64,000 bases of DNA from Methanosarcina barkeri 3 (GTDB lineage Archaea > Halobacteriota > Methanosarcinia > Methanosarcinales > Methanosarcinaceae), in contig NZ_CP009517.1 of NCBI RefSeq assembly GCF_000970305.1, forward strand, positions 3,472,001-3,536,000. The letters are read 5' to 3'. A program made the position numbers and the translations under genes. Below the pieces are notes generated by a model, which saw nothing but the letters and a program-made list of their open reading frames with translations, was not told where the DNA came from and made no database searches. Of this stretch, positions 44,355 through 53,376 are shown in pieces. The stretch's first letter is position 1; every line of letters starts with the position of its first letter.

Positions 44355-44669
44355 ACAGCGTATCCTCCGATCTATTAATCCTCCGATCCGTTTATTGTCT
44401 GACTATAATGCTGGAACTTACGCAACTGAAAAAACAGAATCCAATATCAGGACGTTTTATAACCTGAATGTTATTGTAACCTGGTTTTTATATTGCCAAA
44501 TGACTTATTATATTGATTTCCCAGTCCAACTGCGCAATTCCTGAGTGTATAAGAATATGGACTAATATTCCACAAATATTATAGTATTCTTATATCAAAA
44601 TCACAAGAAATAATAATATGTGAATAATGTCGATATAAATTCGACATGTTGCCAATTCTTAATATTACA
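44355..44669. other. Upstream region of the ech operon
   Basis: Two copies of CCTCCGATC (44369 and 44382 region) and TATA-like sequences on the minus strand (GGCAATATAAAAACC at 44483-44497; GTTATAAAACG near 44453) could form the ech promoter. No gene seen. Confidence 0.45.
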
Positions 44670-44763
44670 AAGGCATATTTAAAGATAGTGATTTTCTTTT
44701 TACTTTTATATTACTAACAAGAATAATGGACAAAATAGCCCCCAATTGTTGTTTATTCTTGTT
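44670..44763 (+). ncRNA. Candidate small RNA 1 (promoter-like block plus hairpin)
   Basis: AAAGGCATATTTAAAG resembles an archaeal BRE-TATA pair. It is followed by the shared AGTGATTTT..TTTACTTTTAT segment. About 45 nt on, AACAAGAATAA (44716-44726) pairs with TTATTCTTGTT (44753-44763), an 11-bp perfect stem enclosing a CCCCC-containing loop. No protein frame. Prediction only. Confidence 0.35.
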
Positions 44764-44820
44764 TACATTTCTCGTTATGTAATACTGCTGAGTAACAACA
44801 GGTACTATTAAATGATTTTA

Positions 44821-44837
44821 GTACTACTAAGTAGTAC
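44821..44837. promoter_or_regulatory. 17-bp perfect palindrome GTACTACTAAGTAGTAC
   Basis: Arms GTACTACT and AGTAGTAC around one A. It lies about 25 nt before the second promoter-like block, a plausible operator position. Confidence 0.45.
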
Positions 44838-44851
44838 AAATTAGCATGAAC

Positions 44852-44950
44852 AAAGCTATATTTAAACATACTGATTTTAATTTACTTTTATACTGCTCCT
44901 GAAACTCATTTTTAAATAGCCTGTAAAAGTTACAGTTTTAAATAAAAATG
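44852..44950 (+). ncRNA. Candidate small RNA 2 (promoter-like block plus nested hairpin)
   Basis: AAAGCTATATTTAAAC (BRE-TATA-like) is followed by ACTGATTTTAATTTACTTTTAT. Then a nested structure appears: outer arms CATTTTTA (44907-44914) and TAAAAATG (44943-44950), inner hairpin CTGTAA-AAG-TTACAG (44921-44935). Same block order as candidate 1. No protein frame. Prediction only. Confidence 0.38.
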
Positions 44951-45000
44951 TAAAAATTAATGGCAAATAATATTATTAGATTACTACAATAATTAATATA

Positions 45001-45110
45001 ACAAGGTGATATTTAAGTAAAGTGATTTTAACTTTATATTTATAATAATGATGAATATGAATAACATAGTAAATTTGTTATACATTTATAATATTTTGAA
45101 TAGACCAGAA
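45001..45110 (+). ncRNA. Candidate small RNA 3 (promoter-like block plus short hairpin)
   Basis: CAAGGTGATATTTAAG is followed by AGTGATTTTAACTTTATATT, matching the two blocks to the left. A short hairpin ATAACA..TGTTAT follows near 45064-45082. This is the weakest of the three. Confidence 0.28.
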
Positions 45111-45260
45111 AATCATTGATTTCCCCAGGAAATAAAAAAATTGATTTTGGAATCGAAGCACTAGTTAACAAATAGAGTAAGAAGACAAGAAGAAGGAAAA
45201 GTCTCGGCTTTATACAGCTTATCCCTACTTATCTCAATGTTTGATTAAGGTTCATACTGG

Positions 45261-46232
45261 TTATAAAAGGATATTGAATAGATATCCCGTAAAGATTATC
45301 GAAATTGCCACAATTGAGACAAAAATCGATATTAGCTCATTTTTAAGCACTTTTTTAAGGATGATCATTTCAGGCAGGGAAACAGCTGTAACGGACATAA
45401 GGAACGCAAGAGAAGTTCCTATAGGAAGACCTTTCCCAATCAGGCTTTCTATGATAGGAATCATTGCCATAACATTTGAGTACAATGGAACTCCGATCAG
45501 GACGGCAATCGGAACTGCAAACAGGTTGTCTTTACCTGCATATTTTTCCAAAATACCTTCAGGTGCATATCCGTGGAAAATACCTCCTATGCTAACGCCT
45601 ATAATTACATAGATCCATACCCTTCCCACAATGTCTTTTACATTTTCAAATGCAGTGTTTACTCGTTCCTTTACAGTCAGCTCCTCGGGTTTTGTAGTCT
45701 GCTGCCCTACTTTTATCTTATAAACAAAGTCCTCCACGTACCTTTCCAGCTTCATAATACCAATCAGATAACCCCCAATAACTCCCAGTACAACTCCTGA
45801 TACAATATAGATCACTGTTGCTTTAAGGCCGAGAGTTGCCCAGAGAGCAGCAACTGCGGCTTCATTTACGAGAGGAGAAGTTATCAGGAAGGAAAAAGTA
45901 ACTCCAAGAGGTACGCCTGCTTCTACAAACCCTATAAAAATCGGAACTGAAGAACACGAACAAAAAGGAGTTACTGTTCCGAGGAGAGACGCAAAAAAGT
46001 AATACTTAATCCCTTTTTTATTTCCAAGCACCTTCCTGGTTCTTTCGGGCGTAATATAGGTCCTGAGATAAGAAATGAAAAAAATCATCACTGCAAGCAG
46101 CAAGAAAATTTTCATTACATCGTAAATAATAAAGTTAACACTAGCTGCAAGGTGCGTGTCACGTGCAATCCCGAAAACGTCGTATGTTAGCTTGTCTGCA
46201 ATCCATTGAAGAGGATAAAATATATCTACCAT
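45261..46232 (-). CDS. DUF318/ArsP-type permease (323 aa)
   Basis: Membrane permease with about eight helices. The signature ASLLGTVTPFCSCSSVPIFIGFVEAGVPLGVTFSFLITSPLVNEAA contains the CSCSS motif of ArsP-like efflux permeases. The second half repeats IIGVSIGGIFHGYAPEG and GVPLYSNVMAMIPIIESLIGKG. Relatives export organoarsenicals or other thiol-reactive compounds. Proximity to a thioredoxin-like and a DGC protein supports a role in metalloid or thiol stress; this is inference. SD AAGGAACT. Confidence 0.85.
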   Translation of the reverse strand: MVDIFYPLQWIADKLTYDVFGIARDTHLAASVNFIIYDVMKIFLLLAVMIFFISYLRTYITPERTRKVLGNKKGIKYYFFASLLGTVTPFCSCSSVPIFIGFVEAGVPLGVTFSFLITSPLVNEAAVAALWATLGLKATVIYIVSGVVLGVIGGYLIGIMKLERYVEDFVYKIKVGQQTTKPEELTVKERVNTAFENVKDIVGRVWIYVIIGVSIGGIFHGYAPEGILEKYAGKDNLFAVPIAVLIGVPLYSNVMAMIPIIESLIGKGLPIGTSLAFLMSVTAVSLPEMIILKKVLKNELISIFVSIVAISIIFTGYLFNILL

Positions 46233-46345
46233 TTTGAGTTCCTTCTTCCAGTTATTCTCACTCTTTTCGTAATTTTCACTTCATAGTATATCAATGCATG
46301 TTTATATGATTACTAAAAGATATAAGTTTGTCGCTCTAAATAAAT

Positions 46346-46402
<57 letters not shown>

Positions 46403-46647
46403 TGAAATGATAATACCTGAACTAAAGTGAAATTAGATTGAGACACTTTCACACCGATATTCAAAGCCAGTGTAATTAAAGGTTTAATTATACATCTAAT
46501 AAACCAGCAAGGTAATCTTTATGAGCATACTGGCACGAAAACACCAATAGAGAGTTCAAGTGTGTTTAACACTGCTTTCTGAAACTTGACTGAAGGCTCA
46601 AATCTCATCAGAGCTGAATTTAAATTCAATAATTGAAGGCTTCAAGT

Positions 46648-46800
46648 ATGGTCAAATGTTCTATTTGTGGGAAGGATGAAAGTTCGCTGCTTAGAGTAAA
46701 GCACAGGAAACTTGGCACTGTAAAGCTCTGTTTCGAATGCTGGGAAGTCGAAAACAGCAATAAGAATCTTCATCTTTCATGTGGTGGATGCGATTGCTGA
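46648..46800 (+). CDS. Cys-rich miniprotein (50 aa)
   Basis: MVKCSICGKDESSLLRVKHRKLG, then VKLCFECWEVE, then LHLSCGGCDC. Seven cysteines in CxxC, CxxC and CGGCDC groups indicate one zinc knuckle plus a terminal redox- or metal-binding CGGCDC tail. Start ATG with GAAGG upstream. It is divergent from its neighbours and suggests a small metal or thiol handling protein. Not in a family I know. Confidence 0.6.
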   Translation: MVKCSICGKDESSLLRVKHRKLGTVKLCFECWEVENSNKNLHLSCGGCDC

Positions 46801-47079
46801 AAATGAATCTATTCTTACATCCTGTAGTTTAAATCCCACTTTTCTTCACTCTATTTTTTCCTTCGGAGTCCTACTTGCTTTTTTCCTTCTATGAGAAGTC
46901 AGCCACTAAAATCGATTAAGAATTAATATCAAAAAGTTTTAGTGACAAAAATCGGCCGTAAAAAGCTAAAAACCCTGTAAACAAGCTTAAATATCTATTA
47001 ATGGTTTTGTGCAGAGCGATTTTGTATAGGTTTAAAGGAAATAGATTCGAATTAAAAGGTAAAAGATTAAAACGGAAGA

Positions 47080-47472
47080 TCACTCTGATTGAAGGATCTC
47101 CATGACTTTCCTGAGAGTGTCTGCTACTTCCTGGTCTTCAAGATCTCTTTTCTTGCTTTTTTTGATTCCGAACTCGGAAATTACGATCTGTCTATCAGGT
47201 TTAAACCCTGCAAGCTCAAGTGTCTTGCTGGCACAGTTCAAAGGACAACCATCAATTGTAATAATACGATCAGAAGCTTCTGCAGACTTCATAAGTCCTG
47301 GCGCTCTTGCACCTATTCCGGCAGTACACATCAGGTTTCCTATCCCCTGCTTTTCGAGTTCGATTGCGACTCTGTTTGAGAGCTGGCCTATATTTGCTGC
47401 TCCAGCACAAGGAAAAATTGCCACGTTTGCCGAACCACATGCACATTTTGTTTCTTCTGGCATATTTTTCAC
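47080..47472 (-). CDS. DGC-motif protein, second copy (130 aa)
   Basis: Paralogue of the 29594 gene: CACGSANVAIFPCAGAANIGQLSNRVAIEL, CTAGIGARAPGLMKSA and TIDGCPLNCASKTLELAGF (DGC motif plus second Cys). The extra N-terminal CAC and the CTAGIGA motif fit the longer zinc-binding version. It is on the same strand as the thioredoxin-like gene 110 nt upstream, so they may be co-expressed. GTG 47472 or ATG 47463 start. Confidence 0.82.
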   Translation of the reverse strand: MKNMPEETKCACGSANVAIFPCAGAANIGQLSNRVAIELEKQGIGNLMCTAGIGARAPGLMKSAEASDRIITIDGCPLNCASKTLELAGFKPDRQIVISEFGIKKSKKRDLEDQEVADTLRKVMEILQSE

Positions 47473-47579
47473 ACTGACCTTGGATTTATCATAAAGTGAT
47501 TGTAATCTTGAGTTTATCTTAAGTTAACTATAATTTTACTTTCCAGTTCTGGGCTAATACTTCAATCATTTTAATAAAT

Positions 47580-47813
47580 TTATTTTTTAATCCACTTTTT
47601 GATCTCATCGACACTTGGAACTTTACCTGCGGCTTTAACGTCTCCGTCAACTACAAGAGCAGGAGTGACCATGACCCCATATCCCAGAATTTTATCGAAA
47701 TCTTCTACCTTGATGATTTCAGCATCTACACCTGTTTCCTTTACAGCTTTCTCAACAATTTCTTTTGTTTTGTTGCACTTTGAACATCCTGTACCAAGTA
47801 TTTCGATTTTCAT
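47580..47813 (-). CDS. Thioredoxin-like redox-active disulfide protein (77 aa)
   Basis: MTH895-type small thioredoxin fold: MKIEILGTGCSKCNKTKEIVEKAV with CSKC active site, VMVTPALVVDGDVKAAGKVPS (cis-Pro loop), IKKWIKK end. It reduces disulfides in methanogens, often next to DUF318 permeases. Start at ATG 47813 with GAGGTG upstream; the 47849 codon adds an artefactual leader. A repeated-operator region lies directly upstream. Confidence 0.9.
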   Translation of the reverse strand: MKIEILGTGCSKCNKTKEIVEKAVKETGVDAEIIKVEDFDKILGYGVMVTPALVVDGDVKAAGKVPSVDEIKKWIKK

Positions 47814-47827
47814 CGTATTCACCTCAA

Positions 47828-47950
47828 CATTCTCTATTTCAAATAACATTCTCTATTTCAAATGACATTCCCTATTTCAAATAACATTCTCTATTTCAAA
47901 TGACATTTTCTATTTCAAATGACATTTTCTATTTCAAATATATTTGAAAT
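47828..47950. promoter_or_regulatory. 19-bp repeat array ending in a 20-bp palindrome (possible operator array)
   Basis: Six copies of roughly AACATTCTCTATTTCAAAT are followed by the perfect palindrome ATTTCAAATATATTTGAAAT at 47931-47950, and then another ATTTCAAAATAATTTGAA. Every unit contributes the half-site ATTTCAAAT. The array lies between the thioredoxin-like start and its promoter. ArsR/SmtB-type operators have this look; the regulator is not in the window. Confidence 0.65.
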
Positions 47951-48066
47951 AACCTATATAAAATTTCCTATTTCAAAATAATTTGAATTAAGTTTCAACC
48001 GGGTCAGCATTTAAATTAAACTCAAAGAAAGTCAAAATCAATTTATTCATATATATCTGGCAATCT

Positions 48067-48423
48067 TTGAAGAACATGGTTGAAATAAAACCCGAATGCA
48101 TTTCCAGGAAAAGGTTCTTTACGTATACTATTTTCCTGTTTATCCTTGCAGGTATTTTCGAGATAGGTGGATACCTTATATGGTTGTGGCTACGTGAAGA
48201 CAGAGGACTGATTTTTGCATTTTCAGGGGCAATCATCTTATTTTTATATGGAATCGTACCCACTTTTCAGCGCTTTTACTTCCATAGAATATATGCAACT
48301 CATGGTGGTATTTTTGTTGTTATGTCCTCTTATAAGCTGAATTTTTGACAAAATTCCTCCGATACCCATGATCTTACAGGCTCCCTGGTTATTCTTATTG
48401 GAGTATCAATCATTTACTGCTAG
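48067..48423 (+). pseudogene. Broken YnfA/UPF0060 membrane protein, copy 1
   Basis: Reads FLFILAGIFEIGGYLIWLWLRED, FAFSGAIILFLYGIVPTFQ and RIYATHGGIFVVMSS well, then a frameshift and stop. In other frames the remainder continues as LIS-stop-IFDK (a TGA at 48338-48340 where Trp is expected) and DLTGSLVILIGVSIIYC. The usual YnfA length is about 108 aa. Confidence 0.75.
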
Positions 48424-48443
48424 CTAAGAGGGGATGATAATAA

Positions 48444-48771
48444 ATGATTGACTCTGCAGTATCTCTTGTTCTGTTTTTTCTGACTGCCCTTTTTGAAATA
48501 AGAAGAGGCTATCTTGTTTGGTTATGATTAAGGGAAAATAAAGGAGCAGTGCTCGGGCTTCTCGGAGGACTGACGTTAGCAGTTTGGGATATTTCCAACT
48601 TTTCAGCCGGCACATTTTGGTAGGGTTTATACTGCTTATGGAGGAATCTTTATTGTTTTATCCCTGATCTGGGGAGTTCTGATGGACAAGAAAAACCCAG
48701 ACAAATATGAAATAATAGGTGCATTGATCGCACTTGCAGGTGTGCTGATAATGTTCTACATCCCTCGTTGA
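48444..48771 (+). pseudogene. Broken YnfA/UPF0060 membrane protein, copy 2
   Basis: Starts MIDSAVSLVLFFLTALFEI, RRGYLVWL, then TGA (48525-48527) in place of Trp, LRENKGAVLGLLGGL, a frameshift, and RVYTAYGGIFIVLSLIWGVL then DKYEIIGALIALAGVLIMFYI. A tandem dead copy of the same gene as copy 1. Confidence 0.8.
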
Positions 48772-49027
48772 CAGGTCAGTATTAAGAACAAATAGAGGAT
48801 AAACAGGGAAGGAGAGAAATTATAGAAAGTTACAGAAAAAGAAAAGGAGTTTTAGGAAAAAAATAGGGAAAAACAAAGAGAAAAAAGTTTAACAAATAAT
48901 TAAACCTGGCAGAAATATTTGTTATGAAAATATATTTATAGATAAGCGTTCTGCTTGAAGCCCTGTATAATTCTATTCTCATTTTGAGTAAATATAACTT
49001 CTATACTATATAGGGAGAGAAATATCC

Positions 49028-49963
49028 ATGCTTCAAATATTCAAATCAACAGATTCCGGACTGGTAACTCTTGATCAGGTTGAAGACGGTACATGGATTA
49101 ATCTTACAAATCCGATAGAGCAGGAAATTCTCTCTATATCAGAAAGTCTGAATATTCCAGTTGAACACCTCAAAGCTGCACTCGATGAAGAAGAACGTTC
49201 CAGAATTGAAGTAGATGAAGGCTGTACTGTCGTATTAATAGATATACCCGTACCGAACACGAACTTGCAGGATGGAGGAATTTATTATACAATTCCCCTT
49301 GGGATTATAATTACCGACAGAAATATCGTTACCGTTTCCCTTCAGGAGAATTATGTTATTAGTAGCTTTATTGAAAGGAGAATAAAATCCTTTTATACAT
49401 TCAAAAAAACACGGTTTCTTTTACAGATCCTGTATAAAAACTCAAAGTTATATCTTCAGTATCTCAGGCGCATTGATAAAGCAAGCGATAAAATTGAATC
49501 CAAATTACATAAGTCTCTGAAGAACGAGGAATTAATTCAGCTTCTCGGACTGGAAAAAAGCCTGGTATATTTCTCTACATCTTTAAAAAGCAATGAAATA
49601 GTCCTTGAGAAAATTCTTAGGTCTACTCCTGTCAAAATGTATCCTGAAGACACGGATCTCCTTGAGGATGTTATTGTCGAAAACAAGCAAGCAATTGAAA
49701 TGGCAAATATCTATAGCAATATCCTGACCGGAACGATGGACGCATATGCTTCGGTTATTTCCAATAACTTAAATATTGTTATGAAATTCCTTACTTCAGC
49801 TACAATCGTCTTATCAGTCCCAACAATGGTTGCCAGTTTCTTTGGGATGAACGTTGACGTCCCCTTCGAGAATAATCCTCATGCATTTGTAATTATTTTC
49901 ATAATATCGTTAGTTTTCTCGACTATCCTGGCTTTCACAATGGTAAGAAAACAACTATTCTAA
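49028..49963 (+). CDS. corA: CorA-family Mg2+/Co2+ transporter (311 aa)
   Basis: Divalent cation channel: large acidic N-terminal cytoplasmic domain, long helix (~150-245), then two terminal transmembrane helices with the GMN filter (FFGMNVDVPF) between them and NNPHAF loop. SD GGGAG upstream of ATG 49028. Downstream lies a symmetrical hairpin terminator. Confidence 0.93.
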   Translation: MLQIFKSTDSGLVTLDQVEDGTWINLTNPIEQEILSISESLNIPVEHLKAALDEEERSRIEVDEGCTVVLIDIPVPNTNLQDGGIYYTIPLGIIITDRNIVTVSLQENYVISSFIERRIKSFYTFKKTRFLLQILYKNSKLYLQYLRRIDKASDKIESKLHKSLKNEELIQLLGLEKSLVYFSTSLKSNEIVLEKILRSTPVKMYPEDTDLLEDVIVENKQAIEMANIYSNILTGTMDAYASVISNNLNIVMKFLTSATIVLSVPTMVASFFGMNVDVPFENNPHAFVIIFIISLVFSTILAFTMVRKQLF

Positions 49964-50172
49964 AGCAACTGCTTTAAGAAAAAACTATTCTAAGAAAAAA
50001 AGATTCTAAAAATACATTGGAAACATCAATTTTCAAAACAAATCTCTCCCTAAGTACCCGGATAAAAATACGTTCTCTCTTCAGAATTTTTTTGTTTGTT
50101 GACCCTACTTGAAATTCTTGAGTGTAGCTTCCTGCGAAAAAATACAATCTATGTAGGTGAAATAAAAAGATA

Positions 50173-50201
50173 AAAAAGTCAGAGAATCTCTCTAACTTTT
50201 T
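50173..50201. terminator. Bidirectional hairpin terminator
   Basis: AAAAAGT-C-AGAGA, loop ATC, TCTCT-A-ACTTTTT. It is symmetrical, with T-runs on both strands, and lies between corA (plus) and amt (minus), which converge here. Confidence 0.75.
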
Positions 50202-50275
50202 AGGTTAACTGATAACCAACTTTTCAAATTAACTAATAACCAATTTTTTAGGTTAACTAAATAAAAATGTTTACC

Positions 50276-51493
50276 TCAGTGAATAGTATCGTAGGCACAT
50301 TCTCCATGCATAGAGATATCCAGGCCTATAAGCTGATCTTCATCCGTAACCCTGACCGGAGTTACCAAGTTTATTAACATCAGCATAATGTAGGTAAACA
50401 CAAATGCATAGACTGAAGTAGCGGCAACAACCACAACTTCTTTAATAAAGAATGCTGTGCCGCCGTTAAGCAGGCCATCTGCTCCTGCCGGGTTTATAGC
50501 CGTCGAGGCAAAGATTCCAAGTAGAATTGTTCCGGTAACGCCACCAATTCCATGTACACCCCATACATCAAGAGCATCATCCCATTCCATCTTGTTTTTA
50601 AGATGTACGGCAAAATAACAGACAACTGATCCGAGGATTCCCATTAATGCAGCCACAGGTAAAGAAACAAGACCTGCTGCCGGAGTAATGGTTGCAAGGC
50701 CTGCAACTGCACCTGTCATAAGCCCTACGAACTTTGGTTTTCTTTCCTTATACCATTCTATTGTCATCCAGGTGATTGCTGCAAAAGAGGCTGCAATGTC
50801 GCTATTCAGGAATGCAAGTGAGGTAATTCCATCTACATTGAGTTCGCTTCCAGCGTTAAAGCCGTACCATCCAAACCACAGAAGAGCAGTACCTATAGCC
50901 ATTAACGGAATATTGTTTGGCTTTGTTATTTTGTTGTACTTTCTTGAGCCTACATAAAAAACAGAAGCAAGAGCTGCAAAGCCGGCTGTAGCATGGACAA
51001 CGATTCCGCCTGCAAAATCAAGAACTCCCATTTGTGCAAGCAGACCGCCTCCCCAGACCATATGGACAAAAGGATAGTAAACAAAAAGCTGCCAGAGAAC
51101 AAGGAAAATAAAATAAGCCTTAAAAGTAACCCGGTTTGCAAATGCTCCCGTAATCAGAGCCGGAGTTATAATTGCAAACATCATCTGGTAAGCTACGAAT
51201 ACAATTTCCGGGAACCCCATATCTTTGAATATTGTGGTTGGAGCAATTCCATGCAAAAACATTTTGTCCAGGTTTCCGATAATTGCACCTTCTCCCCCGC
51301 TAAAGCACAGGGAATAACCTATGAAAAACCATAAAATAGTTGTCAATCCCATCGAGACAAAGCTTTGCATCATAATTCCTAAAATATTCCGCTTACAGGA
51401 AAGTCCTCCGTAAAAGAATGCCAGACCAGGGGTCATTAGCATCACAAGACTTGTCGCAAGCAGCATAAAGCCTGTAGAACCGGTATTTAACAT
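50276..51493 (-). CDS. amt: Ammonium transporter Amt, distal copy (405 aa)
   Basis: Eleven-helix ammonium channel: LVMLMTPGLAFFYGGL, MMFAIITPALITGAFANRV, DFAGGIVVHATAGFAALA (first pore His) and DVWGVHGIGGVTGTILLGIFAS (second pore His). Third in line after glnK and another amt, but 276 nt from the latter, with its own spacer. The two paralogues share the core but differ in loops. Confidence 0.94.
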   Translation of the reverse strand: MLNTGSTGFMLLATSLVMLMTPGLAFFYGGLSCKRNILGIMMQSFVSMGLTTILWFFIGYSLCFSGGEGAIIGNLDKMFLHGIAPTTIFKDMGFPEIVFVAYQMMFAIITPALITGAFANRVTFKAYFIFLVLWQLFVYYPFVHMVWGGGLLAQMGVLDFAGGIVVHATAGFAALASVFYVGSRKYNKITKPNNIPLMAIGTALLWFGWYGFNAGSELNVDGITSLAFLNSDIAASFAAITWMTIEWYKERKPKFVGLMTGAVAGLATITPAAGLVSLPVAALMGILGSVVCYFAVHLKNKMEWDDALDVWGVHGIGGVTGTILLGIFASTAINPAGADGLLNGGTAFFIKEVVVVAATSVYAFVFTYIMLMLINLVTPVRVTDEDQLIGLDISMHGECAYDTIH

Positions 51494-51769
51494 CTTATCA
51501 TCCCATCTATATTTATACGATAACTAGGAAATCTCAAACGTCTTACCTTTTTCCTATGTTATCATACATAACCATTTCTACCCCTCCGTGTTATACGAAA
51601 TATGTTTTAAGAGATTTCCGGGATAGATACTGTTAAGATGGAGTTTCTTAAAAGGAAAATTCAATGAAAATCGAAAATTAGAAAAGTACAGGTAAACTCT
51701 TACCTGTACTCAAATCCGTAATCAAATCCATAATCAAATCCGTAATCAAATCCGTAATCAAATCTGTAC
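51494..51769. other. Spacer between the two amt genes
   Basis: Probably the distal amt promoter. Contains the 12-bp array listed separately and no gene. Confidence 0.4.
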
Positions 51770-51770
51770 T
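51707..51770. repeat. 12-bp tandem repeat ATCCGTAATCAA
   Basis: About five copies (one with CATAATC) right after the stop of the proximal amt gene. Confidence 0.9.
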
Positions 51771-52963
51771 TAAACGTTATATGCAATTTCACCATGCTGC
51801 GTTTTGTCAAGTCCGATGTTTTCTTCGCTTTCGGTGACTTTAAGCCCTATAGTCCTGTTGAGTATGAATCCGATAAGGAGAGTACCAACAGCTGCATAAA
51901 CAATCGTGATAACAACGCCTTGAAGCTGGATTAACATCTGGCTGGTGTTTCCAAGCAGGAGACCAGTTCCTCCTACGCTTGCAAATACACCTACCAGAAG
52001 TGCACCTACTATTCCTCCTACTCCATGTACTCCAAAGGCATCCAGCGAATCATCATATCCGAACCTTTCTTTGAGTCCTACAGCTTTGTAGCACACAAAA
52101 CTTGTGATCATGCCTATAGGAATTGCTGCCATTGGCGTAACAAAACCCGCACATGGAGTTATTGCAACAAGTCCTGCTAGAACACCCGTTGCAAATCCCA
52201 GGGCAGTCGGATATCCAAAGTGACGCCATTCAAGTGCCATCCAGACAAAACCTGCAGCTGCTGGAGCTATAAGCGTCGTAATAAATGCAAGTGCTGCGAT
52301 CTCATTTGCAGCAAGAGCTGAACCTGCGTTGAACCCAAACCATCCGAACCAGAGAAGGCCACCTCCAAGGAGCGTCAGAGTAACATTGTGTGGTTTTAAC
52401 GGGTCTACTCCAAAACCACGTCTCTTGCCGATGTAGGTCAGAATTGCAAGCGAAGAGACACCTGAAGTTATATGAACAACTGTACCACCTGCAAAGTCTA
52501 GAGCTTCTCCGGTAAGGAATCCACCACCCCAGACCCAGTGGCAGACAGGTGCGTATACAATGAGTCCCCAGAGGGCAATGAACGCAATATAAGATTTAAA
52601 CTTAACACGTCCTACAATTGCACCTGAAATCAGAGCAGGTGTAATTATTGCAAACATTCCCTGAAATGCAATGAATGCATAAGTCGGAATTGTGCCAGTT
52701 ACTGAGTATGCATCAATTCCTCTCAGGAATGCATGCCCAAGGCCACCAACAAACCAGTTGCCATCTGCAAATGCAAGCGAGTAACCTATCAATACCCATT
52801 CCAGAGCCATGACACCCATTGCAACAAATGAATGCATCATACTGCTAAGAACATTTTTACGCTGGACCAATCCGCCATAGAATAACGCAAGCCCAGGAAG
52901 CATTAGTAATACAAGTGCGGCTGAGATTAATACCCATACCGTGTCTGCTCCTTCGATAGCCAT
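51770..52963 (-). CDS. amt: Ammonium transporter Amt, glnK-linked copy (397 aa)
   Basis: Ammonium channel, as for the distal copy: LLMLPGLALFYGGLVQRKNVLSSMMHS, DFAGGTVVHITSGVSSLAILTYI (pore His) and DAFGVHGVGGIVGALLVGVFAS (second pore His). It begins 32 nt after glnK on the same strand, the classic glnK-amt pair in which GlnK plugs the channel when nitrogen is plentiful. Confidence 0.95.
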   Translation of the reverse strand: MAIEGADTVWVLISAALVLLMLPGLALFYGGLVQRKNVLSSMMHSFVAMGVMALEWVLIGYSLAFADGNWFVGGLGHAFLRGIDAYSVTGTIPTYAFIAFQGMFAIITPALISGAIVGRVKFKSYIAFIALWGLIVYAPVCHWVWGGGFLTGEALDFAGGTVVHITSGVSSLAILTYIGKRRGFGVDPLKPHNVTLTLLGGGLLWFGWFGFNAGSALAANEIAALAFITTLIAPAAAGFVWMALEWRHFGYPTALGFATGVLAGLVAITPCAGFVTPMAAIPIGMITSFVCYKAVGLKERFGYDDSLDAFGVHGVGGIVGALLVGVFASVGGTGLLLGNTSQMLIQLQGVVITIVYAAVGTLLIGFILNRTIGLKVTESEENIGLDKTQHGEIAYNV

Positions 52964-52995
52964 ATTTATCTCCTCATAAAGCGCTATTTATCTAT

Positions 52996-53340
52996 TCATA
53001 GAGCGTTAGGTCCAGTTTCGTTAGTGCGAATCCTTATTACATCCTCTAAAGGAAGCACAAATATCTTGCCACTTCCGATGTAACCGTCATTTCCTTTTGC
53101 TCCGGTGTTTATTGCTTCAATAACCGATTGCAGGAAATGATCTTCCACAGCAATTTCGATCTTGACTTTTTCAAGAAGATTTGCCTCATGTTCAGTTGCC
53201 CTGTAAATCTCCAGATGCCCTTTTTGTGCACCATAACCGGCGACCGATGATACGGTTAGTCTATTAACCTCAAGTTTCTGAAGTTCTCTTTTGACTGCAT
53301 CGAGTCTTTCCGGCCTTATCATTGCGATTATGTACTTCAT
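52996..53340 (-). CDS. glnK: PII signal protein GlnK
   Basis: Trimeric PII protein sensing ATP/ADP and 2-oxoglutarate (114 aa from ATG 53340, which has GGTGGT upstream). Seen: MKYIIAMIRPERLDAVKREL, GYGAQKGHLEIYRATEH (T-loop with Gln39 and Lys40), VEDHFLQSVIEAI and DGYIGSGKIFVLPLEDVIRIRTNE (B- and C-loop). Position 51, the uridylylated Tyr of bacteria, is His here, so that modification cannot occur. First gene of glnK-amt. Confidence 0.95.
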   Translation of the reverse strand: MKYIIAMIRPERLDAVKRELQKLEVNRLTVSSVAGYGAQKGHLEIYRATEHEANLLEKVKIEIAVEDHFLQSVIEAINTGAKGNDGYIGSGKIFVLPLEDVIRIRTNETGPNAL

Positions 53341-53376
53341 CACGACCACCAATAGGTATCTTGTATCCGATATCAT

